This document shows positions 1 through 6,107 of a stretch of 15,415 bases of DNA, one piece after another. The translations under genes and the position numbers were made by a program. This stretch comes from an uncultured Oscillospiraceae bacterium. GTDB taxonomy: Bacteria; Bacillota; Clostridia; Oscillospirales; Oscillospiraceae. Every line of letters starts with the position of its first letter. Within the stretch, counting starts at the first letter, position 1. The stretch spans positions 1 to 15,415 of the forward strand of contig CAJUEG010000020.1 of the NCBI GenBank assembly GCA_910584835.1. Reading direction: 5' to 3'. Below the pieces are notes generated by a model. That model searched no databases. It had not been told where the DNA came from and was given only the letters and a program-made list of their open reading frames with translations.

Positions 1-44
1 CGCCCTCCAACGCCCGCCGCGTGGGCGGCGGGCTTTGGAGGGCG
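1..44 (+). terminator. GC-rich hairpin upstream of pilD (terminator or attenuator-like)
   Basis: Positions 1-10 (CGCCCTCCAA) pair perfectly with 35-44, and 12-20 pair with 25-33, leaving one C-T mismatch and a 4-base loop (GTGG). A pyrimidine-rich, T-rich stretch follows at 45-67, but there is no clean T run directly at the stem base, so an intrinsic terminator is only partly convincing. It lies between whatever gene is upstream, which is outside the window, and the pilD ribosome binding site. If the upstream gene belongs to the same pilus operon, the hairpin could lower read-through or protect the 3' end of the upstream message. That role is inferred. Confidence 0.5.
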
Positions 45-80
45 TTCGGCTCTTTTCCCTATTTTTTAAGGAGGCCCGCC

Positions 81-860
81 ATGAGCGTTGAAACCATCAT
101 CCTGCTTTACCTCTGCTTCTGGCTGGCGCTGGCCGGGGCCGTGCTGGGCAGCTTTATCGACTGCGCCGTGTGGCGCTGGGCCAACGGCGGGACCATGTTC
201 AAGGGCCGCTCCCGCTGCGCCGCCTGCGGCCATGTGCTCACCGCCCGGGATCTGGTCCCGGTGTTCTCATATTTGTTTGCCCGGGGCCGCTGCCGCCACT
301 GCGGGGAAAAAATTCCGGCGGAATGCCTGTGGGCGGAGATCGCCGGGGCGCTGGTGTTTGTGTGCCTCGGGGCGCGCTTCGGCGTCTCGGCGGAGCTGTG
401 CCAATGGCTGGTGCTGGGGGCGCTGCTGCTGTCCGTGTCCCTGACCGACGCCGCCAGGCGGCTCATTCCGGACAAGCTGCTGGCCGCCATGGCGGTAAAC
501 CGGGCGGTCTGGGTGCTGCTCCTGGGCCAGCCGGTGTGGGACAGCGTAAAGACGGCGCTGGTCAGCCTGTGCGCGGGGCCGCTGCCCCTGCTGGCGCTGG
601 CGCTGGTGATGGACAAAGTGCTGGGGCGCGACACCATGGGCGGCGGGGACATCAAGCTGCTGATGGCGCTGGCGCTGTATCTGACGTGGCCGCAGATGCT
701 GCTGACCCTGCTGGCGGGGTGCCTGCTGGGCATTGTGGGCGCGGCCGTGGGAAAGCAGCGGGGGGCGATCCCCTTCGGGCCGTATCTGGCGGCGGCGTGT
801 GTGGCGGCGGTGTGCTTTGGCGGGCCGCTGCTGGACTGGTATCTGGGGCTGTTGGGATAG
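81..860 (+). CDS. pilD: Type IV prepilin peptidase / N-methyltransferase (PilD family)
   Basis: This membrane aspartyl protease cleaves the leader peptide of type IV prepilins and usually methylates the new N-terminus. The 259-residue length is normal for the family. A GSFIDC segment near residue 23 matches the family GSFxNV region. Two CxxC pairs (C46/C49 and C71/C74) form the zinc-binding loop of the methyltransferase domain. The catalytic aspartates are D123, in a TDAARRLIPD motif, and D190, in MGGGDIKLL. About seven to eight hydrophobic helices follow. The start is ATG 81, with AAGGAGG at 68-74; the earlier GTG at 21 falls inside a hairpin and lacks a ribosome binding site. It precedes pilM, pilN and pilO in one apparent operon that continues from the left of the window. 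Confidence 0.95.
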   Translation: MSVETIILLYLCFWLALAGAVLGSFIDCAVWRWANGGTMFKGRSRCAACGHVLTARDLVPVFSYLFARGRCRHCGEKIPAECLWAEIAGALVFVCLGARFGVSAELCQWLVLGALLLSVSLTDAARRLIPDKLLAAMAVNRAVWVLLLGQPVWDSVKTALVSLCAGPLPLLALALVMDKVLGRDTMGGGDIKLLMALALYLTWPQMLLTLLAGCLLGIVGAAVGKQRGAIPFGPYLAAACVAAVCFGGPLLDWYLGLLG

Positions 861-881
861 GACATTGAGGGAGGACTGGAT

Positions 882-1856
882 ATGGCAAAAATCAAGGTGG
901 GCTTCGATATCGGCGGGAGCAGCATGAAAATCGCGGTGGTCAAGGGGGACGGCTGCCGGGTGGAGACGGTGCGCCTGCCGGACAATTTGACGGACGAAAA
1001 CGGGGTGACCATGCCCAACGCGTTCTCCCAGTTCTTGAAGCAGACGGTGAAGGAGCTGCACCTGCCCCGCGGCGGGGCGGCGCTGGCCCTGCCTCCCAGC
1101 CAGGTGATCTGCCGGCTGGTCAGCATGCCGGAGATGAACCGGGAGCAGCTTATGATGAACCTGCCCTATGAGTTCGCGGACTTCATCCAGGGCGCGCCGG
1201 ACCAGTATTTCTGCGACTACGCCATGTGTGAGCGCCTTCCCGGCGACGAGGACGGGAGCATGCCCATGATGGCGGCGGTGGCCGGCAAGCGGCAGCTGGA
1301 GGAGTATATCAAAATGTTCGCCCGGGGGGGCGTAAAGCTGAAAAAGCTGGTGCCCCAGGAGATGGCGCTCATCGAGCTTTGCCGCGCCCGGAAGGACGGG
1401 CCGAAGGAGTTCTGTTTTGTGGACCTGGGCCACCAGCAGACCCGGATCACGGTAGTGCTGGGGGACCGGGTGCAGGCCACCCGCCGCCTGGCCGTCGGGG
1501 GCCGGGAGCTGGACTTGGCCATCGCGGAGGAGCTGGGCGTGGACGCGTTCCTTGCCGGCTCCTACAAGATGGCCAGGCACCGGGGCGCGCTGGCGGTGGC
1601 GGCGCTCCCGGAGCTGTGCGAGCAGCTGGCGGTGGAGGTGCTGAAGGTGGTGAACTTCTATCAGTTCACCTACCGGGCCAGCACGCTGCCGGGGGTGTAC
1701 CTGGTGGGGGGCGGCGCGGCTATGGAGCCGCTGCGGCGGGCCATCGAGGAGACCGCGGGGCTGACCCTGCTGGACCCGGCGGAGCTGCTGCCCACATCGG
1801 GCGGCACGGCGGAGGACGGGATTTTTGCGGCAGGGGCCGCCATGGGAGGGGTATGA
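882..1856 (+). CDS. pilM: Type IV pilus inner-membrane platform protein PilM (actin-like ATPase fold)
   Basis: PilM is a cytoplasmic FtsA/actin-like protein that binds the N-terminal tail of PilN and links the assembly motor to the membrane platform. The 324-residue product starts with the nucleotide-binding phosphate-1 motif GFDIGGSSMKIAVV (from residue 7). A second phosphate-type motif, FVDLGHQQTRITV, lies near residue 180, and an adenosine-type motif, YLVGGGAAMEPL, lies near residue 272. Length is slightly below the usual ~350. The start is ATG 882 behind GAGGGAGG at 867-874. The gene follows pilD by 21 bp and ends 1 bp before pilN, which fits cotranscription. The GC-rich codon use matches its neighbours. 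Confidence 0.92.
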   Translation: MAKIKVGFDIGGSSMKIAVVKGDGCRVETVRLPDNLTDENGVTMPNAFSQFLKQTVKELHLPRGGAALALPPSQVICRLVSMPEMNREQLMMNLPYEFADFIQGAPDQYFCDYAMCERLPGDEDGSMPMMAAVAGKRQLEEYIKMFARGGVKLKKLVPQEMALIELCRARKDGPKEFCFVDLGHQQTRITVVLGDRVQATRRLAVGGRELDLAIAEELGVDAFLAGSYKMARHRGALAVAALPELCEQLAVEVLKVVNFYQFTYRASTLPGVYLVGGGAAMEPLRRAIEETAGLTLLDPAELLPTSGGTAEDGIFAAGAAMGGV

Positions 1857-1857
1857 C

Positions 1858-2421
1858 ATGAGCAGAAAGGATAAAACGGCCCCCACCAAGCGGACGATGA
1901 ACCTGTACTTCAGAACCGACCGCACCACCAAACCGGCCACCATCACGCTGTACGTGCTGTTTGTGCTGGTGGTGCTGCTGGGACTGGCGAAGATTCTGGT
2001 GTACGATTTGTGGGTGAAGGTGGACAGCGCCCGTACGGCGCTGTCCCTGGCGGAGGCCCGGCGGGACGTGGTGGTGGCGGAGCTTTCGGACTATGACGAG
2101 GTGAGGGAACAGTACCAGCGCTATTCCGCCACCGACGAGGAGCGGGAGCTGATCGACCGCATGACGGTGCTGGCGCTGCTGGACGACGCCATCGGCGCCA
2201 CCGCCCGGCTGGAAAGCGTCTCAGTGACCGGCAAAACGGTGCAGGTGCAGTTTCAGGAGGTGACGCTGGCCCAGACGGCGGACATTGTGCGGCGGCTGGA
2301 GGCGTCCCCCATTGTGGAGCGCATCACGGTGAACACGGCGGCCACCACCGATGAGGACACGGACCTGGTGTCGGCCAGCATCCTGATCCAGCTTCAGAAA
2401 AAGGAGGCGGAGGACAAATGA
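1858..2421 (+). CDS. pilN: Type IV pilus inner-membrane protein PilN
   Basis: PilN is a bitopic membrane protein that binds PilM through a short cytoplasmic N-terminal motif and PilO through its outer domain. In this 187-residue product a basic N-terminus carries MNLYF (residues 14-18), a divergent form of the INLLP motif that docks into PilM. One transmembrane segment follows at about 31-52, then a heptad-rich coiled-coil stretch (about 53-110), then a C-terminal domain compatible with the ferredoxin-like fold of the family. ATG 1858 is chosen because GGGAGGGG lies just upstream and the N-terminus aligns with the family. The gene begins 1 bp after pilM and overlaps pilO by 4 bp. Identity rests on position and architecture more than on sequence identity. 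Confidence 0.88.
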   Translation: MSRKDKTAPTKRTMNLYFRTDRTTKPATITLYVLFVLVVLLGLAKILVYDLWVKVDSARTALSLAEARRDVVVAELSDYDEVREQYQRYSATDEERELIDRMTVLALLDDAIGATARLESVSVTGKTVQVQFQEVTLAQTADIVRRLEASPIVERITVNTAATTDEDTDLVSASILIQLQKKEAEDK

Positions 2422-2969
2422 AGCGACAGCTTTCGGCCCGCGAGATCATTTTGCTGGGGCTGCTGCTGGTGCTTGCGCTGGTGGGCGGCTACCTGCTGCT
2501 GTACTATATGCCCATGACAAATGAGCAGGAGCGGATGGAAAACCAGGCGGTGCTGTGCGAGGAGCAGCTGCAGGCGGCGCAGATCCGGCTGGAGGACAAG
2601 CGGCGCATGGAGCGGGAGCTGGAGGAGATTTTTGCCGCAGACCCCGATCCGCTGGGCATCGCCCCCTATGACAACCTTCAGCCGGTGATGTTTGAGCTGA
2701 ACGCCATTTTGCAGTCCACGCAGGAGTACTCCCTGTCCTTCGGCACCGTGGACACAGAGCAGTCCATCGTCCGCCGGCGCATATCCCTCAGCTTTACCAG
2801 CGGCAGCTATGAACAGGCAAAGGCCGTGCTCCAGCAGCTTCATGACAGCGCGTACCGCTGCATGCTGGACGATCTGCGCCTTTCCCTGGACAACGGCCAG
2901 CGGGGCGATGTGACGGTGAACGGGAGCATCGTGTTTTTTGAATATATTCCCGCGGCGCAGCGTGGATAA
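2418..2969 (+). CDS. pilO: Type IV pilus inner-membrane protein PilO
   Basis: PilO pairs with PilN in the inner-membrane platform of type IV pili. This 183-residue product has a short basic N-terminus, one transmembrane helix at about 10-30, and a charged coiled-coil region at about 33-65 (QERMENQAVLCEEQLQAAQI and onward). The C-terminal alpha/beta domain ends in a strand-rich FFEYIP segment. Its ATG overlaps the pilN stop (ATGA at 2418-2421), and GGAGG-type sites at 2401-2413 precede it, so it is translationally coupled. It is the last gene of the operon: a strong terminator follows 38 bp after its stop. No pilP or pilQ follows in the window, as expected for a bacterium without an outer membrane. 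Confidence 0.88.
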   Translation: MKRQLSAREIILLGLLLVLALVGGYLLLYYMPMTNEQERMENQAVLCEEQLQAAQIRLEDKRRMERELEEIFAADPDPLGIAPYDNLQPVMFELNAILQSTQEYSLSFGTVDTEQSIVRRRISLSFTSGSYEQAKAVLQQLHDSAYRCMLDDLRLSLDNGQRGDVTVNGSIVFFEYIPAAQRG

Positions 2970-3007
2970 CGTCTGCGGCGGCGTATCGGTTCGCCCGGCC
3001 TGAACAA

Positions 3008-3049
3008 AAAATAAGCGGAGGCGCTGTCAACAGCGCCTCCGCTTATTTT
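3008..3049. terminator. Bidirectional intrinsic terminator after pilO
   Basis: A perfect 19-bp stem (3008-3026 with 3031-3049) encloses a TCAA tetraloop. The left arm starts with an A run and the right arm ends in TTATTTT, so it can terminate the pilus operon on the plus strand. It can also stop the DUF6465-like gene arriving on the minus strand, whose stop codon is 53 bp away. Confidence 0.95.
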
Positions 3050-3101
3050 GAGGGCGTCTGACCGCCGCGCCGCGAGGGGCGGCAGCCTTTCGGCCAAGCC
3101 G

Positions 3102-3431
3102 TCAATAAGCAATGCTTCCGTTGTGCTTTTCATTGACCACATAGTAGGCCATGCGCTCCTCCGGCTTGACGTACAGCTTTAAGTCGGTGATGGGCGTACG
3201 CTTTTTGGTCTGCCGGAAGTCGGCCTTCGCCGCCTCCACCAGCGCGTCCAAATCGACCTCGCTGCCCTGGAACTGCACGACGACCGTGGGCTTGAGGCTG
3301 TCCGCCTTCGCCTTGCTCTCGGCGCGCGCTTTCGCCGAAGCCGCCTTTTCCTCCGGCGTCATGGGTTTTCTGCCGCCCTTCCTTTTGGCCGCCGGTTCCG
3401 CGGCAGCGCCGATTGTTTTTTCCTTGTCCAT
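3102..3431 (-). CDS. DUF6465-like small basic protein
   Basis: This is a 109-residue protein of unknown function. The N-terminal half (about residues 1-48) is low-complexity, rich in Lys, Ala and Glu, and probably disordered. The C-terminal half is a small alpha/beta domain with TVVVQFQGSEVDLDALVEAA (about 49-68) and LKLYVKPEERMAYYVVN (about 84-100). That pattern matches my memory of the DUF6465 family found in Firmicutes. A start at ATG 3431 is supported by AGGGGTGAT just upstream and by a promoter whose -10 box lies 47 bp upstream. A longer open frame reaching 3506 would begin at the -35 box and is rejected. No catalytic motif or membrane segment is visible. It sits alone between the pilus and injection-system operons. 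Confidence 0.8.
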   Translation of the reverse strand: MDKEKTIGAAAEPAAKRKGGRKPMTPEEKAASAKARAESKAKADSLKPTVVVQFQGSEVDLDALVEAAKADFRQTKKRTPITDLKLYVKPEERMAYYVVNEKHNGSIAY

Positions 3432-3477
3432 AGATATCACCCCTGTTTTGTAATTTGCCGGGTCAAGTTTCCAGCCC

Positions 3478-3506
3478 ATTATATATGGTGATATCCAAAA
3501 AATCAA
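3478..3506 (-). promoter_or_regulatory. Sigma-A-type promoter for the DUF6465-like gene
   Basis: Read on the minus strand, a TTGATT -35 box (3506-3501), a 17-bp spacer and a perfect TATAAT -10 box (3483-3478) lie upstream of ATG 3431. The predicted transcript starts near 3471, giving a leader of about 40 bases. The XRE gene ends just upstream, at 3533. Confidence 0.78.
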
Positions 3507-3532
3507 GAGAATATGCTTGAATACTCATAAAT

Positions 3533-3931
3533 TCAGTCCACCGGCATCCCGCCGGACGCCCTTCCATATCTGGATGCCCTCTGCCGATGCCCGCTGAATC
3601 CCGCTGCGGCCGCCATTATGTCCGGCTGGGCAATGCGGTGGAGCAGCTCCAGGATGAGCACCGCATCCTCGTCGCTGAGCCGCCGCAGCGTTTGAATTGC
3701 CTCCAGCACCACCGGTGAATCATGTTTTCCGTCGTCAAAAAACTCTGCGACCGTCAAATGAAAGTAGTCCGCGATGTTAAAAAGCTGCTTTATGGACGGC
3801 AGACACTTCCCCGACGTGATCCCCTGAATGTAGCCCTTGCTCTGTCCCAACTCCAACGACATCTGGTACTCAGATACATTTCTGGCCAGGCGGAGCTCTG
3901 TGATTCGCTCCGAAATAAAGGTTTCATCCAT
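3533..3931 (-). CDS. XRE-family helix-turn-helix transcriptional regulator
   Basis: This 132-residue protein has a Cro/CI-type DNA-binding domain at about residues 7-66. It includes ITELRLARNVSEYQMSLELG, the recognition-helix region SKGYIQGITSGKCLPSIKQL, and the closing FNIADYFHLTVAEFF that is typical of the family. A helical segment follows (LEAIQTLRRLSDEDAVLILELL), then a Gly/Ala/Arg-rich tail with no recognisable ligand domain. AGAGGTGAT precedes ATG 3931. It is transcribed divergently from the injection-system operon across a 406-bp intergenic region, the usual geometry for a local regulator. It is therefore a candidate to control that operon, itself, or both. The target is not shown by the sequence. 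Confidence 0.93.
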   Translation of the reverse strand: MDETFISERITELRLARNVSEYQMSLELGQSKGYIQGITSGKCLPSIKQLFNIADYFHLTVAEFFDDGKHDSPVVLEAIQTLRRLSDEDAVLILELLHRIAQPDIMAAAAGFSGHRQRASRYGRASGGMPVD

Positions 3932-3952
3932 ATCTCTATCACCTCTGCATAT

Positions 3953-4056
3953 GGATGATACTGAAATTTCGGCGGCCGTTCTCCACTGCCACCTGTAATA
4001 TTTTATCGTTTTCTACCGCTGAAACCGGCTATATGCTTTTTTCAGAAGTATCATAC
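3953..4056. repeat. Pair of inverted GTATCAT(A/C)C motifs, possible operator sites
   Basis: GTATCATAC at 4048-4056 is itself a 9-bp dyad (GTAT-C-ATAC). A second copy, GTATCATCC, occurs on the opposite strand at 3961-3953, immediately upstream of the XRE gene. The 4048-4056 copy overlaps a possible -10 box for the XRE gene. Two copies flanking a regulator leader suit autoregulation, but short motifs in AT-rich DNA recur by chance. Confidence 0.3.
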
Positions 4057-4246
4057 GGGATAAATGTACTTTTTAAAATATCTAATTTGCCCCTCCTTCA
4101 AAATCTCTGCACCGGCCAAACCGCCGCTTTTTCCCGTCTCCGCAGGTTATTTCCGCACTATTTTACCACAATGGACCTGCAATCAGCGCAGCCCGGCGGA
4201 CATGAGGGGCAGGCCCATGCCGCTGCCGGTTCATCCTCCGGCATGA

Positions 4247-4275
4247 TGGACAATTTTATTCGAATAAAGTATTAT
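4247..4275 (+). promoter_or_regulatory. Sigma-A-type promoter of the injection-system operon
   Basis: TGGACA (4247-4252, five of six to TTGACA) and TATTAT (4270-4275, five of six to TATAAT) are separated by exactly 17 bp. Transcription would start near 4282, giving a leader of about 55 bases before ATG 4338. No other equally good promoter is visible between here and 11960, so this is probably the main promoter for all rightward genes. Confidence 0.65.
4255..4268. promoter_or_regulatory. Perfect 14-bp palindrome TTTATTCGAATAAA inside the promoter spacer
   Basis: The dyad is exact (TTTATTC / GAATAAA) and fills most of the spacer between the -35 and -10 boxes. That is where a bound dimeric repressor would exclude RNA polymerase. 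Each half (TTTATTCGAA) also resembles a Spo0A box with two mismatches. The XRE protein encoded at 3533-3931 is the nearest candidate binder. Confidence 0.5.
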
Positions 4276-4292
4276 TGCCTTGTATACATATC

Positions 4293-4301
4293 TTCGACAA
4301 A
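4293..4301 (-). promoter_or_regulatory. Spo0A-box-like motif in the operon leader
   Basis: On the minus strand this reads TTTGTCGAA, or TTTTGTCGAA if 4302 is included. It contains the complete TGTCGAA core of the Spo0A (0A) box known from Bacillus and Clostridium. It lies about 10-20 bases downstream of the predicted transcription start, a typical repression position. Whether this organism encodes Spo0A cannot be seen from the window. Confidence 0.4.
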
Positions 4302-4337
4302 ATTCTATTCCCGTATCGGAACAAGGAGGTTTGTCCC

Positions 4338-6107
4338 ATGGCAGGGCAGCAGTATCCCTTTTCCAAAAGCCGCTATTTCCCCCATAAGCGGATGCGCTCT
4401 GCGGATTTTATCCAGGATCAGGAGTACATTGAGGGCAAGCTGGCCTTTTTCAGCCGCCTGGATTTCGGAAAGGGCACGGCGCTCGGGCTGGAGGCCCAGC
4501 GCATCGACGCGGACTCCCTGCTGGTGTCTCCGGGCTTTGCCGTGGACGGACACGGGCGGTGGCTGATCGTAGACGAACCCGCCATCTGCCGCCTGCGTGC
4601 CATTCCGGGCTTTGACGCCCTGCGCGGCGAAACCGCCCTTCTGTGGCTGACCTACTGCGAAGAGCTCACAGACGCCATGTTTGTCCCCGGCGAACGGGAC
4701 GAGGTTCGGGAATACGCGTCGGCGCGGGAGCGCTTTTCCTTCTGCCTTACGGACATGAGGCCGCTCCCTCCGCCGCCCGGAGACCCTGTGCTGTTCTCCG
4801 ACGTAATCCTTTTTGAGGACGGCGATCTGCGCATCCGGCAGGTGATTCCCAAGGTCTTGCCCGCCGGGGGGCTGGTACAGCTCCGCCTTGTGGTCGAATC
4901 CTTTTGCCCGGAGCCGCTGGAGATCCATCTGGCCTACGCGCCGCGGCTCCCCGGCTTCCTTTCGGAGGACGGGCAGCCGCTTTCATTGGAACAGACACTG
5001 CGCCTGTGTCAGGGAGAAACCACCCTGGTGCTGACCGGAAGGCTCTCCGCCGCCGCCCAGGCCGTTTTGCTGTCCCTGCCGGAGCACGGTTTTTTGCTGG
5101 AAAAGCGCGGCACCCGGCTGCCGGCCCGGTGTGAGGTCCAGGAGGAGCTTCAGGTAACCCCGGACCCGCTCCGAACCCTGCGTGACCGCCTGCTGTCCCA
5201 GGGGCCGCAGGAGCTGTGGGCGGATGAGCCGGAGGAGGGCGTTCCAATCGCCGGTCTTCGCCTGCTGCGGTATGGGGACCAGGTTCTGCTGCGCGACACA
5301 TTCCCCCTCTCGGGGGGCTGCCGCGCGGAGCTGCCCCGCCTGGAGGCGCGCCTGCGCCACTGCCAAGGCTTTTTCCCAAAAAGCCAGACCGCGGCTCAGC
5401 CGCCCCAAAAAGCGCCGGAGCCGCCGGAGCCCGCCGTCTCAGGCGGCCGGAGGCTGATGAACACAGGCGTCGTCACGCTGAACACCGGCCTGCACCTGCA
5501 GGAGGGGCATATTCTCTGCTCCGACGAGATCGTCCATGAGCTGGGACCGGGCACCGTCTTTGTGGAATTCGGCGTTGAAAACATCTATCCCGCCCCTGGG
5601 ACGCAGCGCAATTACACCGACCTTCTGCTGGGCGACGCTTCCCTGTTCGCTCAGGCAAGCGGCACCTATGACTGCGGCTTTGACCAAGGCGTTCGGGTCC
5701 ATCCGGAGAAGGGGACCTTTGAACTGGCCGTTCGTCCGAAGGGTGAACTGCGCCAGTCCGCCCTGAGGCTGCGCTGGTTCGCCTGGCGGACGGGCGAGGA
5801 TGCGGGCCCCGGCGTCCAGGCCGGCACGCTGCTGCGGCTGGAGCCGGACGTGGCCCATATCGCCCCGGGCGGAATGATCGACTTTGTGCCCGTCTTTGCC
5901 CAGGGGACCGGGATGCCGTGCGACTTTATGGTTCCGGACAAGCAGTCTGGAACCATTACGCCCAACGGCATCTACACCGCCCCCAAAAAGGAGGGGCTCT
6001 ACCAGATCTGCGCCCAGATCAGAGATATGCCGGAAACCAGGGTGAACGCCTTTGCCATCGTGCGGGCACCCGCGGGGGAAGCAGCCGATGCGGCGGGCGC
6101 TCTTTGA
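4338..6107 (+). CDS. Baseplate/fibre-like protein with C-terminal Ig-like domain, first gene of the injection-system operon
   Basis: The function of this 589-residue protein is not established. Residues 12-75 carry a pattern seen in phage-tail and eCIS baseplate-associated proteins: RYFPHKRM...DF...QEYIEGKL, then GLE and PGFAVDGHGRWLIVDEP, corresponding to the 'YFxGKxLxxxDF ... PGxAxDxxGRxI' signature. Beta-rich sequence follows to about 345. A Pro-rich linker (about 348-374, PPQKAPEPPEP) leads into another beta domain (about 375-490). The end is an Ig-like module (about 498-575) with PGGMIDFVPVF and the typical SGTITPNGIYTAP turn. No signal peptide or membrane segment is seen. AAGGAGG at 4323-4329 fixes ATG 4338. 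The next gene overlaps by 20 bp. A baseplate attachment or receptor-contact role is inferred. Confidence 0.72.
   Translation: MAGQQYPFSKSRYFPHKRMRSADFIQDQEYIEGKLAFFSRLDFGKGTALGLEAQRIDADSLLVSPGFAVDGHGRWLIVDEPAICRLRAIPGFDALRGETALLWLTYCEELTDAMFVPGERDEVREYASARERFSFCLTDMRPLPPPPGDPVLFSDVILFEDGDLRIRQVIPKVLPAGGLVQLRLVVESFCPEPLEIHLAYAPRLPGFLSEDGQPLSLEQTLRLCQGETTLVLTGRLSAAAQAVLLSLPEHGFLLEKRGTRLPARCEVQEELQVTPDPLRTLRDRLLSQGPQELWADEPEEGVPIAGLRLLRYGDQVLLRDTFPLSGGCRAELPRLEARLRHCQGFFPKSQTAAQPPQKAPEPPEPAVSGGRRLMNTGVVTLNTGLHLQEGHILCSDEIVHELGPGTVFVEFGVENIYPAPGTQRNYTDLLLGDASLFAQASGTYDCGFDQGVRVHPEKGTFELAVRPKGELRQSALRLRWFAWRTGEDAGPGVQAGTLLRLEPDVAHIAPGGMIDFVPVFAQGTGMPCDFMVPDKQSGTITPNGIYTAPKKEGLYQICAQIRDMPETRVNAFAIVRAPAGEAADAAGAL

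Larger units (their letters stand above)
3932..4337. other. Divergent intergenic region between the XRE gene and the injection-system operon
   Basis: No convincing gene lies here; open frames crossing it lack ribosome binding sites and family resemblance. It is clearly more AT-rich than the flanking genes. It holds two inverted copies of GTATCAT(A/C)C near the XRE gene, a 7-bp-arm hairpin (4216-4222 with 4239-4245), and at its right end the rightward promoter, palindrome and Spo0A-like box listed separately. The promoter of the XRE gene could not be fixed. The best -10 is TATGAT, read on the minus strand at 4055-4050, but its -35 is poor. Confidence 0.7.

Noticed and set aside
267..1946. A 559-residue open frame on the minus strand across pilD and pilM
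   Set aside because: It is rich in His, Gln, Arg and Pro, has no family pattern, and mirrors two well-recognised plus-strand genes; it follows from GC-rich third positions.
3433..3495. Inverted repeat GATATCACC / GGTGATATC as an operator
   Set aside because: One copy is simply the ribosome binding site of the DUF6465-like gene; similar AGGTGAT words recur for the same reason at the XRE gene.
3432..3506. Longer version of the DUF6465-like protein starting near 3506
   Set aside because: It would begin at the -35 box of the gene's own promoter and lacks a ribosome binding site.
4216..4245. Hairpin CATGCCG / CGGCATG as a terminator
   Set aside because: Only a 7-bp stem with a 16-base loop and no T run; kept only as a minor note in the intergenic entry.
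4255..4268. LexA (SOS) box reading of the palindrome
   Set aside because: The dyad lacks the Gram-positive GAAC-N4-GTTC arrangement, so SOS control is not supported.
3955..4566. A 203-residue plus-strand open frame across the intergenic region
   Set aside because: No ribosome binding site, atypical composition, and it runs into the well-supported gene at 4338 in another frame.
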